A stretch of DNA of 64,000 bases from Myxococcus qinghaiensis (GTDB lineage: Bacteria > Myxococcota > Myxococcia > Myxococcales > Myxococcaceae), in the NCBI RefSeq assembly GCF_024198215.1, contig NZ_JAKCFA010000033.1:42758-106757 (forward strand). The letters are read 5' to 3'. This document shows positions 9,426 through 19,837 of this stretch, in pieces. Numbering within the stretch: the stretch's first letter is position 1; the number at the start of each line of letters is the position of its first letter. Both the position numbers and the translations under genes were made by a program. The notes beneath the pieces were generated by a model. It saw nothing but the letters and a program-made list of their open reading frames with translations. It did not search any database and was not told the DNA's origin.

Positions 9426-12400
9426 CTAGTAGGCGAGCTCCGCCCGGAGGTAGAGCCGGTCCTGATCTTCGGACGACTCGGAGCCCAAACCCAAACCGCT
9501 GAAGCCCAGCAGTGTGTACCCGACAGCCATTCGGAGCTTCTCATCCATCCGATATGCCACTTCCGCGCGCACCGCTGTCAGGCGGTCACCCTCCGGTGAA
9601 GCCGTCCGACGGGCCAGCTCCGCCGCCACCTCCAGCCCACCCACGATTCGGACCGCCGGGCGCACCGTGCCCGTCCACACCCACCGCGAGGAGCCCTCCA
9701 GGCTGCTGTGCCCCGCGTGAAGTCCCGCCGCCACCGAGAACCTGTCGCCCAGGCGCACCGCGGGAAGCAGGGAGAGAATCTGCAAGGCCCTGTCGCCAAA
9801 CGCGGCCCGAGTGCCCGGCAAGAGCTCCCGCGTCACAGCGTAGCGAGCCACCACGAGCCACGGGCCTGGCCGCCACGCCACCGCCGCGTAGCCCTCCAGC
9901 AGCCGGGCTTCCAGCGCGTCGTCGTTGACGGTCCGCGCGAAGTCCACGCGGCCAGAAGCCGTCACGTCGCGCAGCAGCTCCGCCTCGGCGGCCAGCGCCA
10001 CCACCGTCTGGAGTCGGTCCACCGCCTCGCTCGCTCCGCGCTCCGGCGTGCCCTTCTCCCGCCGCACCTCGAAGCGGCCTTCCAGCCGCAGCCGCTCCAG
10101 GAGCAGCTGACCGAAGACGCCGCCCGCATCGCGCCGCAGCGGAGGGTTACCATCCAGCAGGCTGCGCACGCCGCGCTCGTAGCGGGCCCCCACGCTGAAG
10201 CCGTCCAGCACCGTCTTCTGGAGCCCCACCGCTCGCGACAGTCGCACGGACGTCGCGTCATGCAGGCCCACCTCCTCGACGAACAGCGCCGTGCCACTGT
10301 CGGGCAGCTCCGTGCGAGCGCCCGTGAGCGTCCGACCCGCGCCGAAGTCCGGCCCATCCACATCGACGGAGTAGCCGCCGTAGTACACGTCCGAGCCACG
10401 ACGTGACTCCACGTTCGCCCAGGCGCGAGGCCCCAGCTCCGGCCCCCAGCCGCCGCGCACGCCTACGCGCGTGTCACGTCCCAGCTCCACGTCCACGCCC
10501 GCCGCGCTGAACGTGTCGTCCACCCGGCCCGGCCCCGCGCCATGCAGGGCCAGCTTCTGGCGATGCGACGCCTGGAGCCAGAGGCCGTCGAGCAGACGGT
10601 AGCGGCCCGCGACGCCCAGCGAGGTGCGGCCTCCCGTCAGCGCCTCACCCTGCCCCACGACTTCCGCCGCCTTGAGCCGAGCATCCCGCGCCTCCAGGCT
10701 CACGCCCCAGGTCGCCTCCTCCCAGCCCACGCTCGCGCCCACGGTGCTCGCGGAGAAGGGGTTGTCCACGAAGGGCTCGCGAGGGTCCGCCGAGTTCCGT
10801 CCATCCGCGAGCAGCGACAGCCGCAGCCGCCCCATGGGCTGGCGCAGCCGCAGCGCGAGTTGCTGGAAGCGCGCCGCGTCCAGGTGCGCGCCGTCCGAGA
10901 AGCCTCGTCCGCGCCAGCGGTAGGACGTATCCACGGAGCCATCGCCCCACAGGCCCGGTCCGCGCATGCGCAGCCCCAGGGCCTCGCCGCCCGTCGCCAG
11001 CCCCGCCCCAGGACGCAGGAAGCTCAGGCCGCCGTCATCGGAGACGCCGAACACGCTTGAGTCCACCGCCATGCCGCGACTGGACGCCGCCTCCGCCTCC
11101 AGCGAGTACGCGCCCAGTCGCGCGGAGCCCCGGCCCGAGTAGAGCGTGTACGGACGGCCCTCGCGGCCTTCGCGCACCGCGGCCAGTCCCACGCGCGCGC
11201 CGCGCCACTCGGCCCACACCTCTCCGCCTCCGGAGTCCTCGGTGCCCGTCGTGCGCAGCGCCGCGTAGTCGACGACGAGCACCGGCTCCGGGGCCTCCGT
11301 CAGCATGTCGGTGCGCAGGAAGGTGTCGCCCGCCAGGAACGACAGCGGCCGGGACAAGAGGATGCGCCCGGCGAAGTAGTCGATGTCGTAGTCGCGCCCG
11401 CGCACCAGGTGTCGCTCGGCCAGCGGCAGTCCGGTGACACCGTCGCGCACCTCCACGCGCACCAGCTCCGAGCCCTCCGCCACCGACACCGCGCCCAGGT
11501 AGAAGAGGCTGCCGCCCGTGGCGCGCAGCTCCTCGTGAGCGGGGACTGCCGAGAGTCCGCGCGTCGGGTCCGTGAGGCTGCCGCCGAACGCGTCCACACC
11601 CGCGCGGAGCTCCGGGCCCTTCGCGCTGGAGGTGGTCAGCTCCGCATAGGGACCGAAGAGGGGGCGGTGGTAGCGGCCCACCTCGCGGTCCTGCACCAGC
11701 GCGCGGTACGTGCCCAGGCCGACGCGGCCGTAGTCGGGATGACGTGCCTCCGCGCGGAGCCGGGCCTCGGAGGCGTTCGGCGTCAGCGACACCGAGTCGT
11801 CGCCCCACTCCTCCGGCGAGAAGTCAGGGTCCGCCACGCGGTCGAAGCGCTCGGGGACGCGAGGACGCAGCCAGTCGGGGAGCTCGGCGCCGCGCAGCGT
11901 GCGACCGTCCGTGTCGCGCAGGTCGACCTCTCCCACCACGTCCACCAGACCCAGGCGCAGCTCCGCGTGCGCGGAGCCTCTGCCGCGAAGCTGGAAGTCG
12001 CTGTCCGCTGGCGCGAAGCTCGCCTCGACGTCCAGCAATCCCACCGCGAACGGCCTCGGCTTCGCGAGGATGTCCACCACCACCTCGTGAGCGGAGCCAC
12101 CAGGCGGAGTCAGCGCCAGCGTCACGCGGTTGCTCCCCGAAGCCAGTGTCACGGGAACCTCCACACGGCCGTCGGCGTCGACCACGGAGCTCTCGCCCAG
12201 CGGGCCTCGCACCCAGGTCCCCGAGGGGGCTTCCACATTCAAACGGGTGACGCCAGTGGCCGCGGCCTCGTCCCGCGCGGCGGGGAGCTGGAACGCGCCC
12301 ACGAGCACCAGCGGCCTCGGCACCACCAGCCAGCCTTCGGCGCGGCGCACGACATCGACGTGCTGAACGGAGACGCGCACCTTGCCATCTGGCGCAGTGG

Positions 12401-13031
12401 CCTGGATGACCAGCGTGTTGCCTCCCGCGATGAGGGGAACCGAGGCGCTCCACCCACCGCGCTCATCCACCTCCGCGTCGACGGCACCAATGCGCACGCG
12501 GTCTCCCACGGCGGCCTGTCCCGCGACGCGGAAGCGCACGGCGCCCTCGCCGGAGACCACGTCCGCAACAGGAGGCATCCGCGAATAGGACAGGACCAGC
12601 GGGGGCGCCTCCGAGGCCTGGCTGCGCACGGCGAAGTCCTGGAGGACGACGGCGCCCCAGGGCACCTCCACCGTGGCGGCCTCTGGCGTCACCTGACTCG
12701 CGGCTGGCAGCGAGCGCGGGTCCACCTTGAGGCGATGACGCCCAGAGCGCAGGTGAAGTCCTCGCGTGGCGTCCGGCATGCGCGAGTCCACGCCCGTGAG
12801 GTGGAAGCGTCCTCGCGAGTCCGTGCGCACCTCGCGGCCCGTCGTCAGCACCAGCCGCACGCCCGCGACACCCGGCTCGTCGACGCCGCAGAGTCCATCC
12901 CCATCCACGTCCAGACACACGCGGCCAGCGATGGTGGAGGCCAATGAGGGCACGTCCATGGACACGCCCTGTCCCAAGGCCGTCCCGGCGCACAGCAGCA
13001 CGCTCAGCACCAGCAGGCCCGAGCGCCTCAT
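9426..13031 (-). CDS. Putative outer-membrane beta-barrel protein with SdrD-B-like N-terminal domain
   Basis: A 1201-residue protein with a Sec signal peptide (LLVLSVLLCAGTALGQG). An SdrD-B/CNA-B-like repeat follows (RVCLDVDGDGLCGVDEPGVA). The middle carries Ig-like modules and the conserved block LVRGRDYDIDYFAGRILLSR, seen in large outer-membrane proteins of this type. The C-terminal 600 residues alternate polar and aromatic residues as in a beta-barrel and end YLRAELAY. The ATG at 13031 overlaps the stop of a 32-codon mini-ORF by ATGA. A longer frame starts at 13181, but it runs through the duplicated segment and destroys the signal peptide. It probably acts in export or display of its operon partners; this is inference. 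Confidence 0.78.
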   Translation of the reverse strand: MRRSGLLVLSVLLCAGTALGQGVSMDVPSLASTIAGRVCLDVDGDGLCGVDEPGVAGVRLVLTTGREVRTDSRGRFHLTGVDSRMPDATRGLHLRSGRHRLKVDPRSLPAASQVTPEAATVEVPWGAVVLQDFAVRSQASEAPPLVLSYSRMPPVADVVSGEGAVRFRVAGQAAVGDRVRIGAVDAEVDERGGWSASVPLIAGGNTLVIQATAPDGKVRVSVQHVDVVRRAEGWLVVPRPLVLVGAFQLPAARDEAAATGVTRLNVEAPSGTWVRGPLGESSVVDADGRVEVPVTLASGSNRVTLALTPPGGSAHEVVVDILAKPRPFAVGLLDVEASFAPADSDFQLRGRGSAHAELRLGLVDVVGEVDLRDTDGRTLRGAELPDWLRPRVPERFDRVADPDFSPEEWGDDSVSLTPNASEARLRAEARHPDYGRVGLGTYRALVQDREVGRYHRPLFGPYAELTTSSAKGPELRAGVDAFGGSLTDPTRGLSAVPAHEELRATGGSLFYLGAVSVAEGSELVRVEVRDGVTGLPLAERHLVRGRDYDIDYFAGRILLSRPLSFLAGDTFLRTDMLTEAPEPVLVVDYAALRTTGTEDSGGGEVWAEWRGARVGLAAVREGREGRPYTLYSGRGSARLGAYSLEAEAASSRGMAVDSSVFGVSDDGGLSFLRPGAGLATGGEALGLRMRGPGLWGDGSVDTSYRWRGRGFSDGAHLDAARFQQLALRLRQPMGRLRLSLLADGRNSADPREPFVDNPFSASTVGASVGWEEATWGVSLEARDARLKAAEVVGQGEALTGGRTSLGVAGRYRLLDGLWLQASHRQKLALHGAGPGRVDDTFSAAGVDVELGRDTRVGVRGGWGPELGPRAWANVESRRGSDVYYGGYSVDVDGPDFGAGRTLTGARTELPDSGTALFVEEVGLHDATSVRLSRAVGLQKTVLDGFSVGARYERGVRSLLDGNPPLRRDAGGVFGQLLLERLRLEGRFEVRREKGTPERGASEAVDRLQTVVALAAEAELLRDVTASGRVDFARTVNDDALEARLLEGYAAVAWRPGPWLVVARYAVTRELLPGTRAAFGDRALQILSLLPAVRLGDRFSVAAGLHAGHSSLEGSSRWVWTGTVRPAVRIVGGLEVAAELARRTASPEGDRLTAVRAEVAYRMDEKLRMAVGYTLLGFSGLGLGSESSEDQDRLYLRAELAY

Positions 13032-13126
13032 GCGCGCACCTCGACGAGCAGCGAGGGCACAGCCATGGAAACGCCCTGTCCCGAGGTCGTCCCCACGCGC
13101 AGCACCAGCAGGCCCGAGCGCCTCAT
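13028..13126 (-). CDS. 32-codon mini-ORF created by a tandem duplication
   Basis: Reading from the ATG at 13126 gives a 32-residue peptide, beginning MRRSGLLVL and ending LVEVRA, before TGA at 13028-13030. Its beginning matches the start of the downstream gene (MRRSGLLVL, then GQGVSM.VPSL) and its end matches the last residues of the upstream gene (LVEVRP). It is therefore one copy of a 95-bp tandem duplication spanning the old gene junction. Both junctions are ATGA stop-start overlaps, so ribosomes could pass from gene to gene. The peptide probably has no function of its own, since its hydrophobic core is broken; it may simply preserve coupling. Confidence 0.55.
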   Translation of the reverse strand: MRRSGLLVLRVGTTSGQGVSMAVPSLLVEVRA

Positions 13127-13142
13127 GGGCGCACCTCGACGA
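13028..13142 (-). repeat. 95-bp imperfect tandem duplication at a gene junction
   Basis: The stretch holding the end of the Ig-like gene and the start of the barrel gene occurs twice, 95 bp apart: CTCGTCGAGGTGCGC, then ATGAGGCGCTCGGGCCTG. The copies differ by a few substitutions and a small internal deletion, so the event is not brand new. Start codons of the two copies are at 13126 and 13031. Confidence 0.75.
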
Positions 13143-15189
13143 GCGCGGTGACACCCGTGGCCACGTCCGCCACGGAGACACTCACTGGACGCGTGGCTCG
13201 CACCGTGAAGGACGTGCGGCCCTCCCGGACCTCGTCACCTTCACGCGCTCCATCCGACAGCGCGACATGCACCGCGCGCCCCTCCAGGATGCGTCCGCGC
13301 GAATCCTCCACCCAGTACGTCACGCGCGTGCCCTCCACGCGAAGCCGCACGTTGACGGGGACCTCGGGCGCCACGCGCACCTGCTGCGAGACGGCCTCGG
13401 GCACAAGCGACATGTCCAACGGATACGCCAGCCCCTCGCCCCCCAGGACATGAATCGTCCGCACCAGCCCCGTCCACAAACCATGCGCCACCAGGTGCGC
13501 GCCCGGAGCCAGCTTCCCCAAAGACACCGTGCCGTCCAGACCCGTGGTCAGCTCGTGCCCATCCAGGCGCAGCGGCTGCGAGGGCACCGGCAGCCCGGCC
13601 AGGTCCGACACGCCTGCGTACAGCTCGCTTCCCCGACGCCACACCGCGATGCGCGCAGGCTCGCTGCCCACCGGTCCCCACGCCCGCGCGCTCAGCGTCA
13701 CCTGCTCCTCGCCCCCGGAGGCTGGCGGCTGCCAGGCGCTCGCGAAGTCACCGGGCGCGGGCTCCACGGGCGGCGTGAAGTCTCCTTCGGGAGCGGTGAG
13801 AGACAACGTCGCGCCGGGACGAGGACGTCCGAGCGCATCCCGCGCGCGCACGGCCACCTGGGCCTGGGCACCGCGATGCACCAGCGGCTCCGACACGGAC
13901 ATGGCCAGCTCGGTCACCGGTCCCTGCACCAACTGAAGCGCCAGCACCTCGCGAGAGCCCGCGCCACGCTGAGGCCAGGCCGCTTCGATTCGCTCGTCGT
14001 CGCCGAGCGTGCGGGGCGCCGTGTAGAGCCACTCCAGCATTCCGCCCGCCGCGCGCGACGGCCCCTTGAGGACACCGCGACGCGCCTGCGCCGTCACCTT
14101 CGCGTCCTCCACCGGCTTGCCCAGCGGGTCGCTCGTCGCGCACAGCAGCCTCGCCCGCGACACCCCATCCGCCGGAAGGCGCTGCGGCTGGAACACGCAC
14201 GCGAGCCCGTCGGTGGGCGGCAGGTTCAAATCAATGCGCTCCCGCTTCGCATTGCCCGCCCGGTCCACCACGCGCCCCTGGCCGAAGCGATGGCCCGGCG
14301 GCACGACGATGGGGAGGCGGAAGCGACCATCCGCGCCCGCCGTCACCGGGCCAAACGTCTCCCCCGCGATGTCGATGGAGATGCGCGCATCCGGCTCCGT
14401 CGTGCCCGGCAGGTTCACCGACGCGGCGAGCGGCACCAGCACTCGCCCATAGGCCCCATGCACGGACTGCGGACTGGGCCACGCGGAGAACGCCACCAGG
14501 ATGGCCACCTCGGGATGCCGCGTGTCCGGCAGGACGTAGCGCGCCCGATACATTCCAGGCGCGACACGCTCCAACCCCTCCACCCTGCCAGTGCTGACGC
14601 GCACCACGGGCGGCGCGCCGCTGTCGTCGGCCGTGCCATCCGGCCGCAGCAGACTCACGGTGAGCACCGCCTCCTTGTCGCGGCCCTTCACCGGCGCAGC
14701 GGGCTCCAGCCCCAGCTTCACCTCGGTGGCGGGAGGTCCGAGCACGAAGCGCGACTGCGCCTCCAACCCCTCCACCCGCGCGCGCACCACCACGTCACGA
14801 GCACCCGCGTGGGGCACGACGATGAAGGTGCGAAGCGGCGGCTGCGCGAGTCCCTCACGCAGCTCCGCGCCCTCCACGGTGACGGTGGGCGTGCTCGCCA
14901 TCGGCACGGGCACTCCAGACGCATCCTTGCGCACCACCGCGACGGGGAAACCCTCGGGCGTCACGGCGGACGACGGCCCAAGCAGCTCCAGTGTGTCGGC
15001 TCTGGCCGAAGCACACACGCACAGCAATAGAATGGCGGGGAGCGGAAAATGTTTCAGGACGCGTAGAAGTCTACAGGGCCCGTCCTCTCCGCCGAAGCCT
15101 CTTCCGCGAAACCACCACCGAGACTCGCCGGGGTCGCGCCAGCCACAACGCCACCAGCACCAATCCCGCCGCCGCCACCGGCGTGCCAC
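13123..15189 (-). CDS. Exported Ig-like repeat protein
   Basis: About 645-690 residues of Ig-like, carboxypeptidase-regulatory-like and invasin-like beta modules (for example ALGRPRPGATLSLTAPEGD and GTTEPDARISIDIAGETFG), with no catalytic motif. A hydrophobic signal core (LPAILLLCVCASARA) sits 44 residues downstream of the only standard start, the ATG at 15189, which would overlap the upstream gene by 119 bp. A CTG at 15057 would place the signal peptide normally, so the true start is uncertain. The stop overlaps the ATG of the mini-ORF. The protein is probably periplasmic or surface-located and structural. Confidence 0.68.
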   Translation of the reverse strand: MARRWRRRDWCWWRCGWRDPGESRWWFRGRGFGGEDGPCRLLRVLKHFPLPAILLLCVCASARADTLELLGPSSAVTPEGFPVAVVRKDASGVPVPMASTPTVTVEGAELREGLAQPPLRTFIVVPHAGARDVVVRARVEGLEAQSRFVLGPPATEVKLGLEPAAPVKGRDKEAVLTVSLLRPDGTADDSGAPPVVRVSTGRVEGLERVAPGMYRARYVLPDTRHPEVAILVAFSAWPSPQSVHGAYGRVLVPLAASVNLPGTTEPDARISIDIAGETFGPVTAGADGRFRLPIVVPPGHRFGQGRVVDRAGNAKRERIDLNLPPTDGLACVFQPQRLPADGVSRARLLCATSDPLGKPVEDAKVTAQARRGVLKGPSRAAGGMLEWLYTAPRTLGDDERIEAAWPQRGAGSREVLALQLVQGPVTELAMSVSEPLVHRGAQAQVAVRARDALGRPRPGATLSLTAPEGDFTPPVEPAPGDFASAWQPPASGGEEQVTLSARAWGPVGSEPARIAVWRRGSELYAGVSDLAGLPVPSQPLRLDGHELTTGLDGTVSLGKLAPGAHLVAHGLWTGLVRTIHVLGGEGLAYPLDMSLVPEAVSQQVRVAPEVPVNVRLRVEGTRVTYWVEDSRGRILEGRAVHVALSDGAREGDEVREGRTSFTVRATRPVSVSVADVATGVTALVEVRP

Positions 15190-16735
15190 CCGCGCTACAC
15201 CCTGCTCCAGGCCCGTCGCTCACAGGCACGAAGGTCACGGCTGACACCCCGCCCACCTCGAGCGTGAGGGGTGCCACGTAGTGCCCCGGAATGCGCTCCT
15301 CCCCCGCCACCGGCTGCGTCACGCCACACGCCGACGCGGTGCCATAGATGCGGATGCGGAAGGAGCTTCCGGGATTTCCTGAGATCAGCGCCGCCAGCCA
15401 GGTGTTGCCATCCAGGGTGACGTCCCGAGCCACCAGCGACACGGTGGGCTTGAAGCGGGACGGGTCGACGATTTCCGCGCCGTCCAGCCACACCCAGCCG
15501 GAGGTGGCGCGCTCGCCGCTGTAGCCGTTGTCGACGCACATGACGCCCGCGCCCAGGCCGTAGAAGCCGAGTGACACCGCGTTGGGCTGCCCCGTCGTGC
15601 GCGCCACTTCCAGCGCGGCCAGCAGCGGCGTCGACCCGGGCTGCGTGCACACCGCCTCGGCCGTCCGCGTCGGCTCCGCGGGTGCGGCGTCCTCGCAGGG
15701 GAGGTCCCTGGGGAGCTTGAAGGTGAACGAGCGCACGTTGAAGTCCCCGTTCTCCGCCACCGTCCACACCACGCGCACGGTGCCGTCGTCGGACACGCTC
15801 AAGTCATTGAGGTTCTCGTTCTCCGGGGACTGGGTGAGCAGGTAGAGCGTCTGCGTGTCCAAGTCGTAGAGCGCGATGTCGAAGTCGCCCTTCGTCGGGT
15901 CCCTGCGCTCGAAGGCGATCAACGCGCCGCTGATGCTGGGATTCGCATCCAGCCCTGGCAGCGCGAGTCGCTGCTCGGTGCCGCCATTCACGGGCTTCCA
16001 GTAGATGTCCCGGTCCGACACACCGTCCACCATGCGCGTGCTCGCGTAGACGACGATGTCTCCGTTGGTGTCGGGCTGGGACTCCTCGCCCTCGCTTCCG
16101 GTGAGCGCCTGCGAGTTGAAGCCGTTGCCCGCCCAGCGCGCCTGCCAGATGTCGCAGTGCTGGCCCTGGGCATCGCACTTGGCCCAGACCACCGTCTTCC
16201 CATCCGGGGACACCGACGGCGTGCGGTCCAGCATGCGGTCATCCGTGAGCCGCGTGAGCGTGCCCTGGTCCAGGTCGAAGAGGGCGATCTCCGGCTCCAG
16301 CGTGCTGCCGGTGTAGCCGAAGTCCTGCCACGCCACGGTGCGGCCCCCAATCACCGCCGCCCGCCGGCTGCTGCCCGCCTGGGGGGCCAGCTCCACCGGC
16401 GCCTGCGCCTTGCCCACCTCGTACGTGAAGATGGCGCTGGAGGTGTTGACGCGGGTGAACACCACGGTGCTTCCGCTGATGTCCGACACGAAGTCGAACG
16501 CACCGTCGTTCGGAATGGCCTGGTCCACGCCGGACACCAGGTCGTGGTAGCGAATCTCGCTCGTGCCACCGGACTCGCTCGTGTAGGCGACCAGCGCCCC
16601 GCTCACGTGAGGGTCCGTCTGGTCTCCGGGCCCGCCATTCACCACCTTGGCGGTTCCGCTGAGACTGCCGACTTGAGGGGAGGCGGGGGACAGCGCAGGC
16701 AGCAAGCACGTCACGACGGCGAGAGCGCGCAGCAT
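15071..16735 (-). CDS. Exported TolB/PD40-type beta-propeller protein with MYXO-CTERM-like tail
   Basis: A 554-residue protein with a Sec signal peptide (cleaved near SPASPQ). WD40-like PD40 repeats fill residues 40-330, recognisable from recurring blocks such as DRTPSVSPDGKTVVWAKC and DANPSISGALIAFERRD. The C-terminus has a Cys (GAGCSAGG), a hydrophobic helix and basic residues (LARPRR), like a MYXO-CTERM anchor. It is the first gene of the surface operon. Propellers of this kind usually bind other proteins or glycans; no enzymatic motif is visible. Confidence 0.78.
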   Translation of the reverse strand: MLRALAVVTCLLPALSPASPQVGSLSGTAKVVNGGPGDQTDPHVSGALVAYTSESGGTSEIRYHDLVSGVDQAIPNDGAFDFVSDISGSTVVFTRVNTSSAIFTYEVGKAQAPVELAPQAGSSRRAAVIGGRTVAWQDFGYTGSTLEPEIALFDLDQGTLTRLTDDRMLDRTPSVSPDGKTVVWAKCDAQGQHCDIWQARWAGNGFNSQALTGSEGEESQPDTNGDIVVYASTRMVDGVSDRDIYWKPVNGGTEQRLALPGLDANPSISGALIAFERRDPTKGDFDIALYDLDTQTLYLLTQSPENENLNDLSVSDDGTVRVVWTVAENGDFNVRSFTFKLPRDLPCEDAAPAEPTRTAEAVCTQPGSTPLLAALEVARTTGQPNAVSLGFYGLGAGVMCVDNGYSGERATSGWVWLDGAEIVDPSRFKPTVSLVARDVTLDGNTWLAALISGNPGSSFRIRIYGTASACGVTQPVAGEERIPGHYVAPLTLEVGGVSAVTFVPVSDGPGAGCSAGGTPVAAAGLVLVALWLARPRRVSVVVSRKRLRRRGRAL

Positions 16736-16984
16736 TTGAAACCACCTTCCCGGGGGGACTCAGGAACGACAGACCCATGGCCCGCACAAGGCGCAGTGGG
16801 CCCGGAATGCTCCCCGGAGCGTGCTTCCCACGGCGGTCACGGCCGGCCGGACTTCAGGCCCCGCGGCTTTGCGCACCAGGCCTTTCGGCCAGGATTGCCC
16901 TTGAACAGGAACGACTGTGGTTCGGAGTCTAGGGAGCCCCCCTGGCAGGGGTCAAGCCGACCGCCTGCCCGCACACTCGTGGAT

Positions 16985-17953
16985 TCAGGGAGATGCGTCG
17001 CTTGCCTGATTCCAGATGTCGGAGTCGGTCTTCAGCGAAGGAGGCCGGGTGTCGACGACGAGCTCGGCCTTCTCGCGCTGCTCGACACGGCCGACGCCCA
17101 CGGCGCGCACATCGACGGTGTTTGAGCCCTCGCGCAGCTTCACCTTGCGCTCGAAGCGGCCCTCCGCGTCGGCGAGCACGCGCACGTCATTGACCTGCAC
17201 GCGGCTGCCGGGCGTCGTCTGGCCTCGGACGACGAGGTCCTTCTCGCGACGCGTGCGCTCCGAGGGCCAGTCCACCTTGAGCAACAGGCTGGTGGGCACG
17301 GCCGCGGGCTCCGACGGGGCCTGACCGGGACGGATGACGGACTGCTGACCGGCGCGGACGATGACGACCTTGCCCTGGCCGAGCAGCGTCACCTCGCCCT
17401 CGCGCGTGCCGACGGCCACGGTGCCCTGGCCGTTGTTGCTCATGGTGAAGGCACCGGCTTCGTGCAGGGTGGCCACCGCGTCGGTCTGCGCGGCCTTCAC
17501 CTCGAAGGTGTGGCGCTTGCCGGGACGCACGACGGCGGTCGCCATACCGTTGGCGAGCAGGAGGCGGGACACCGACGCGGTCAGCTCCTCCACGGACACC
17601 TCGGTGCCCGGGTCCATGCGGAACTCCACCGCCTCGCCGCCGATGAGCACGGCGTACGAGCCATCATCCGTGCGCACCTTGTCGTGCCGCCGCAGGGCCA
17701 TGCCCACCGAGGCCTTGCGCCAGGTGCCGTCGCCCTCCTTCACCTCCACGGTGCCCGTCACCTCCGTCAGCTCCAGCTCCAACGGCCGGGTCACTACGGG
17801 CGCGGCGGCGGGCACCACGAGCGGGGCGGGAGGCGGAGGCGGAGGCGGTGGCTGGCGCAGGAAGACGAACCACCCCAGCGGCAGGGCCGCGAGGATCAAC
17901 GCGAGGCCGATGAAGAACGGCGTCTGACGCCGGGAGGGGCGAGGCTCAGCCAT
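16985..17953 (-). CDS. FecR-domain membrane protein
   Basis: A short cytoplasmic N-terminus is followed by one transmembrane helix (FFIGLALILAALPLGWFVFL), a Pro run, and a periplasmic FecR domain (LTEVTGTVEVKEGDGTWRKA, then VRTDDGSYAVLIGG). An Ig-like C-terminal module comes last (VRGQTTPGSRVQVNDVRV). FecR domains of this stand-alone type in myxobacteria are not tied to iron uptake and probably bind surface polymers or signalling partners. The gene lies 36 bp upstream of the sensor kinase, in the opposite order of transcription: kinase first would be expected only if they share an operon from 23.1 kb, which spacing allows. Confidence 0.8.
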   Translation of the reverse strand: MAEPRPSRRQTPFFIGLALILAALPLGWFVFLRQPPPPPPPPAPLVVPAAAPVVTRPLELELTEVTGTVEVKEGDGTWRKASVGMALRRHDKVRTDDGSYAVLIGGEAVEFRMDPGTEVSVEELTASVSRLLLANGMATAVVRPGKRHTFEVKAAQTDAVATLHEAGAFTMSNNGQGTVAVGTREGEVTLLGQGKVVIVRAGQQSVIRPGQAPSEPAAVPTSLLLKVDWPSERTRREKDLVVRGQTTPGSRVQVNDVRVLADAEGRFERKVKLREGSNTVDVRAVGVGRVEQREKAELVVDTRPPSLKTDSDIWNQASDASP

Positions 17954-17989
17954 GGAGTCCCTCTAGCTATCACAGCCGGAGTGGGATGC

Positions 17990-19833
<1,844 letters not shown>

Positions 19834-19837
<4 letters not shown>

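Noticed and set aside
13032..13181. N-terminal extension of the barrel protein to 13181
   Set aside because: It runs through the duplicated segment out of its natural frame and would bury the signal peptide.
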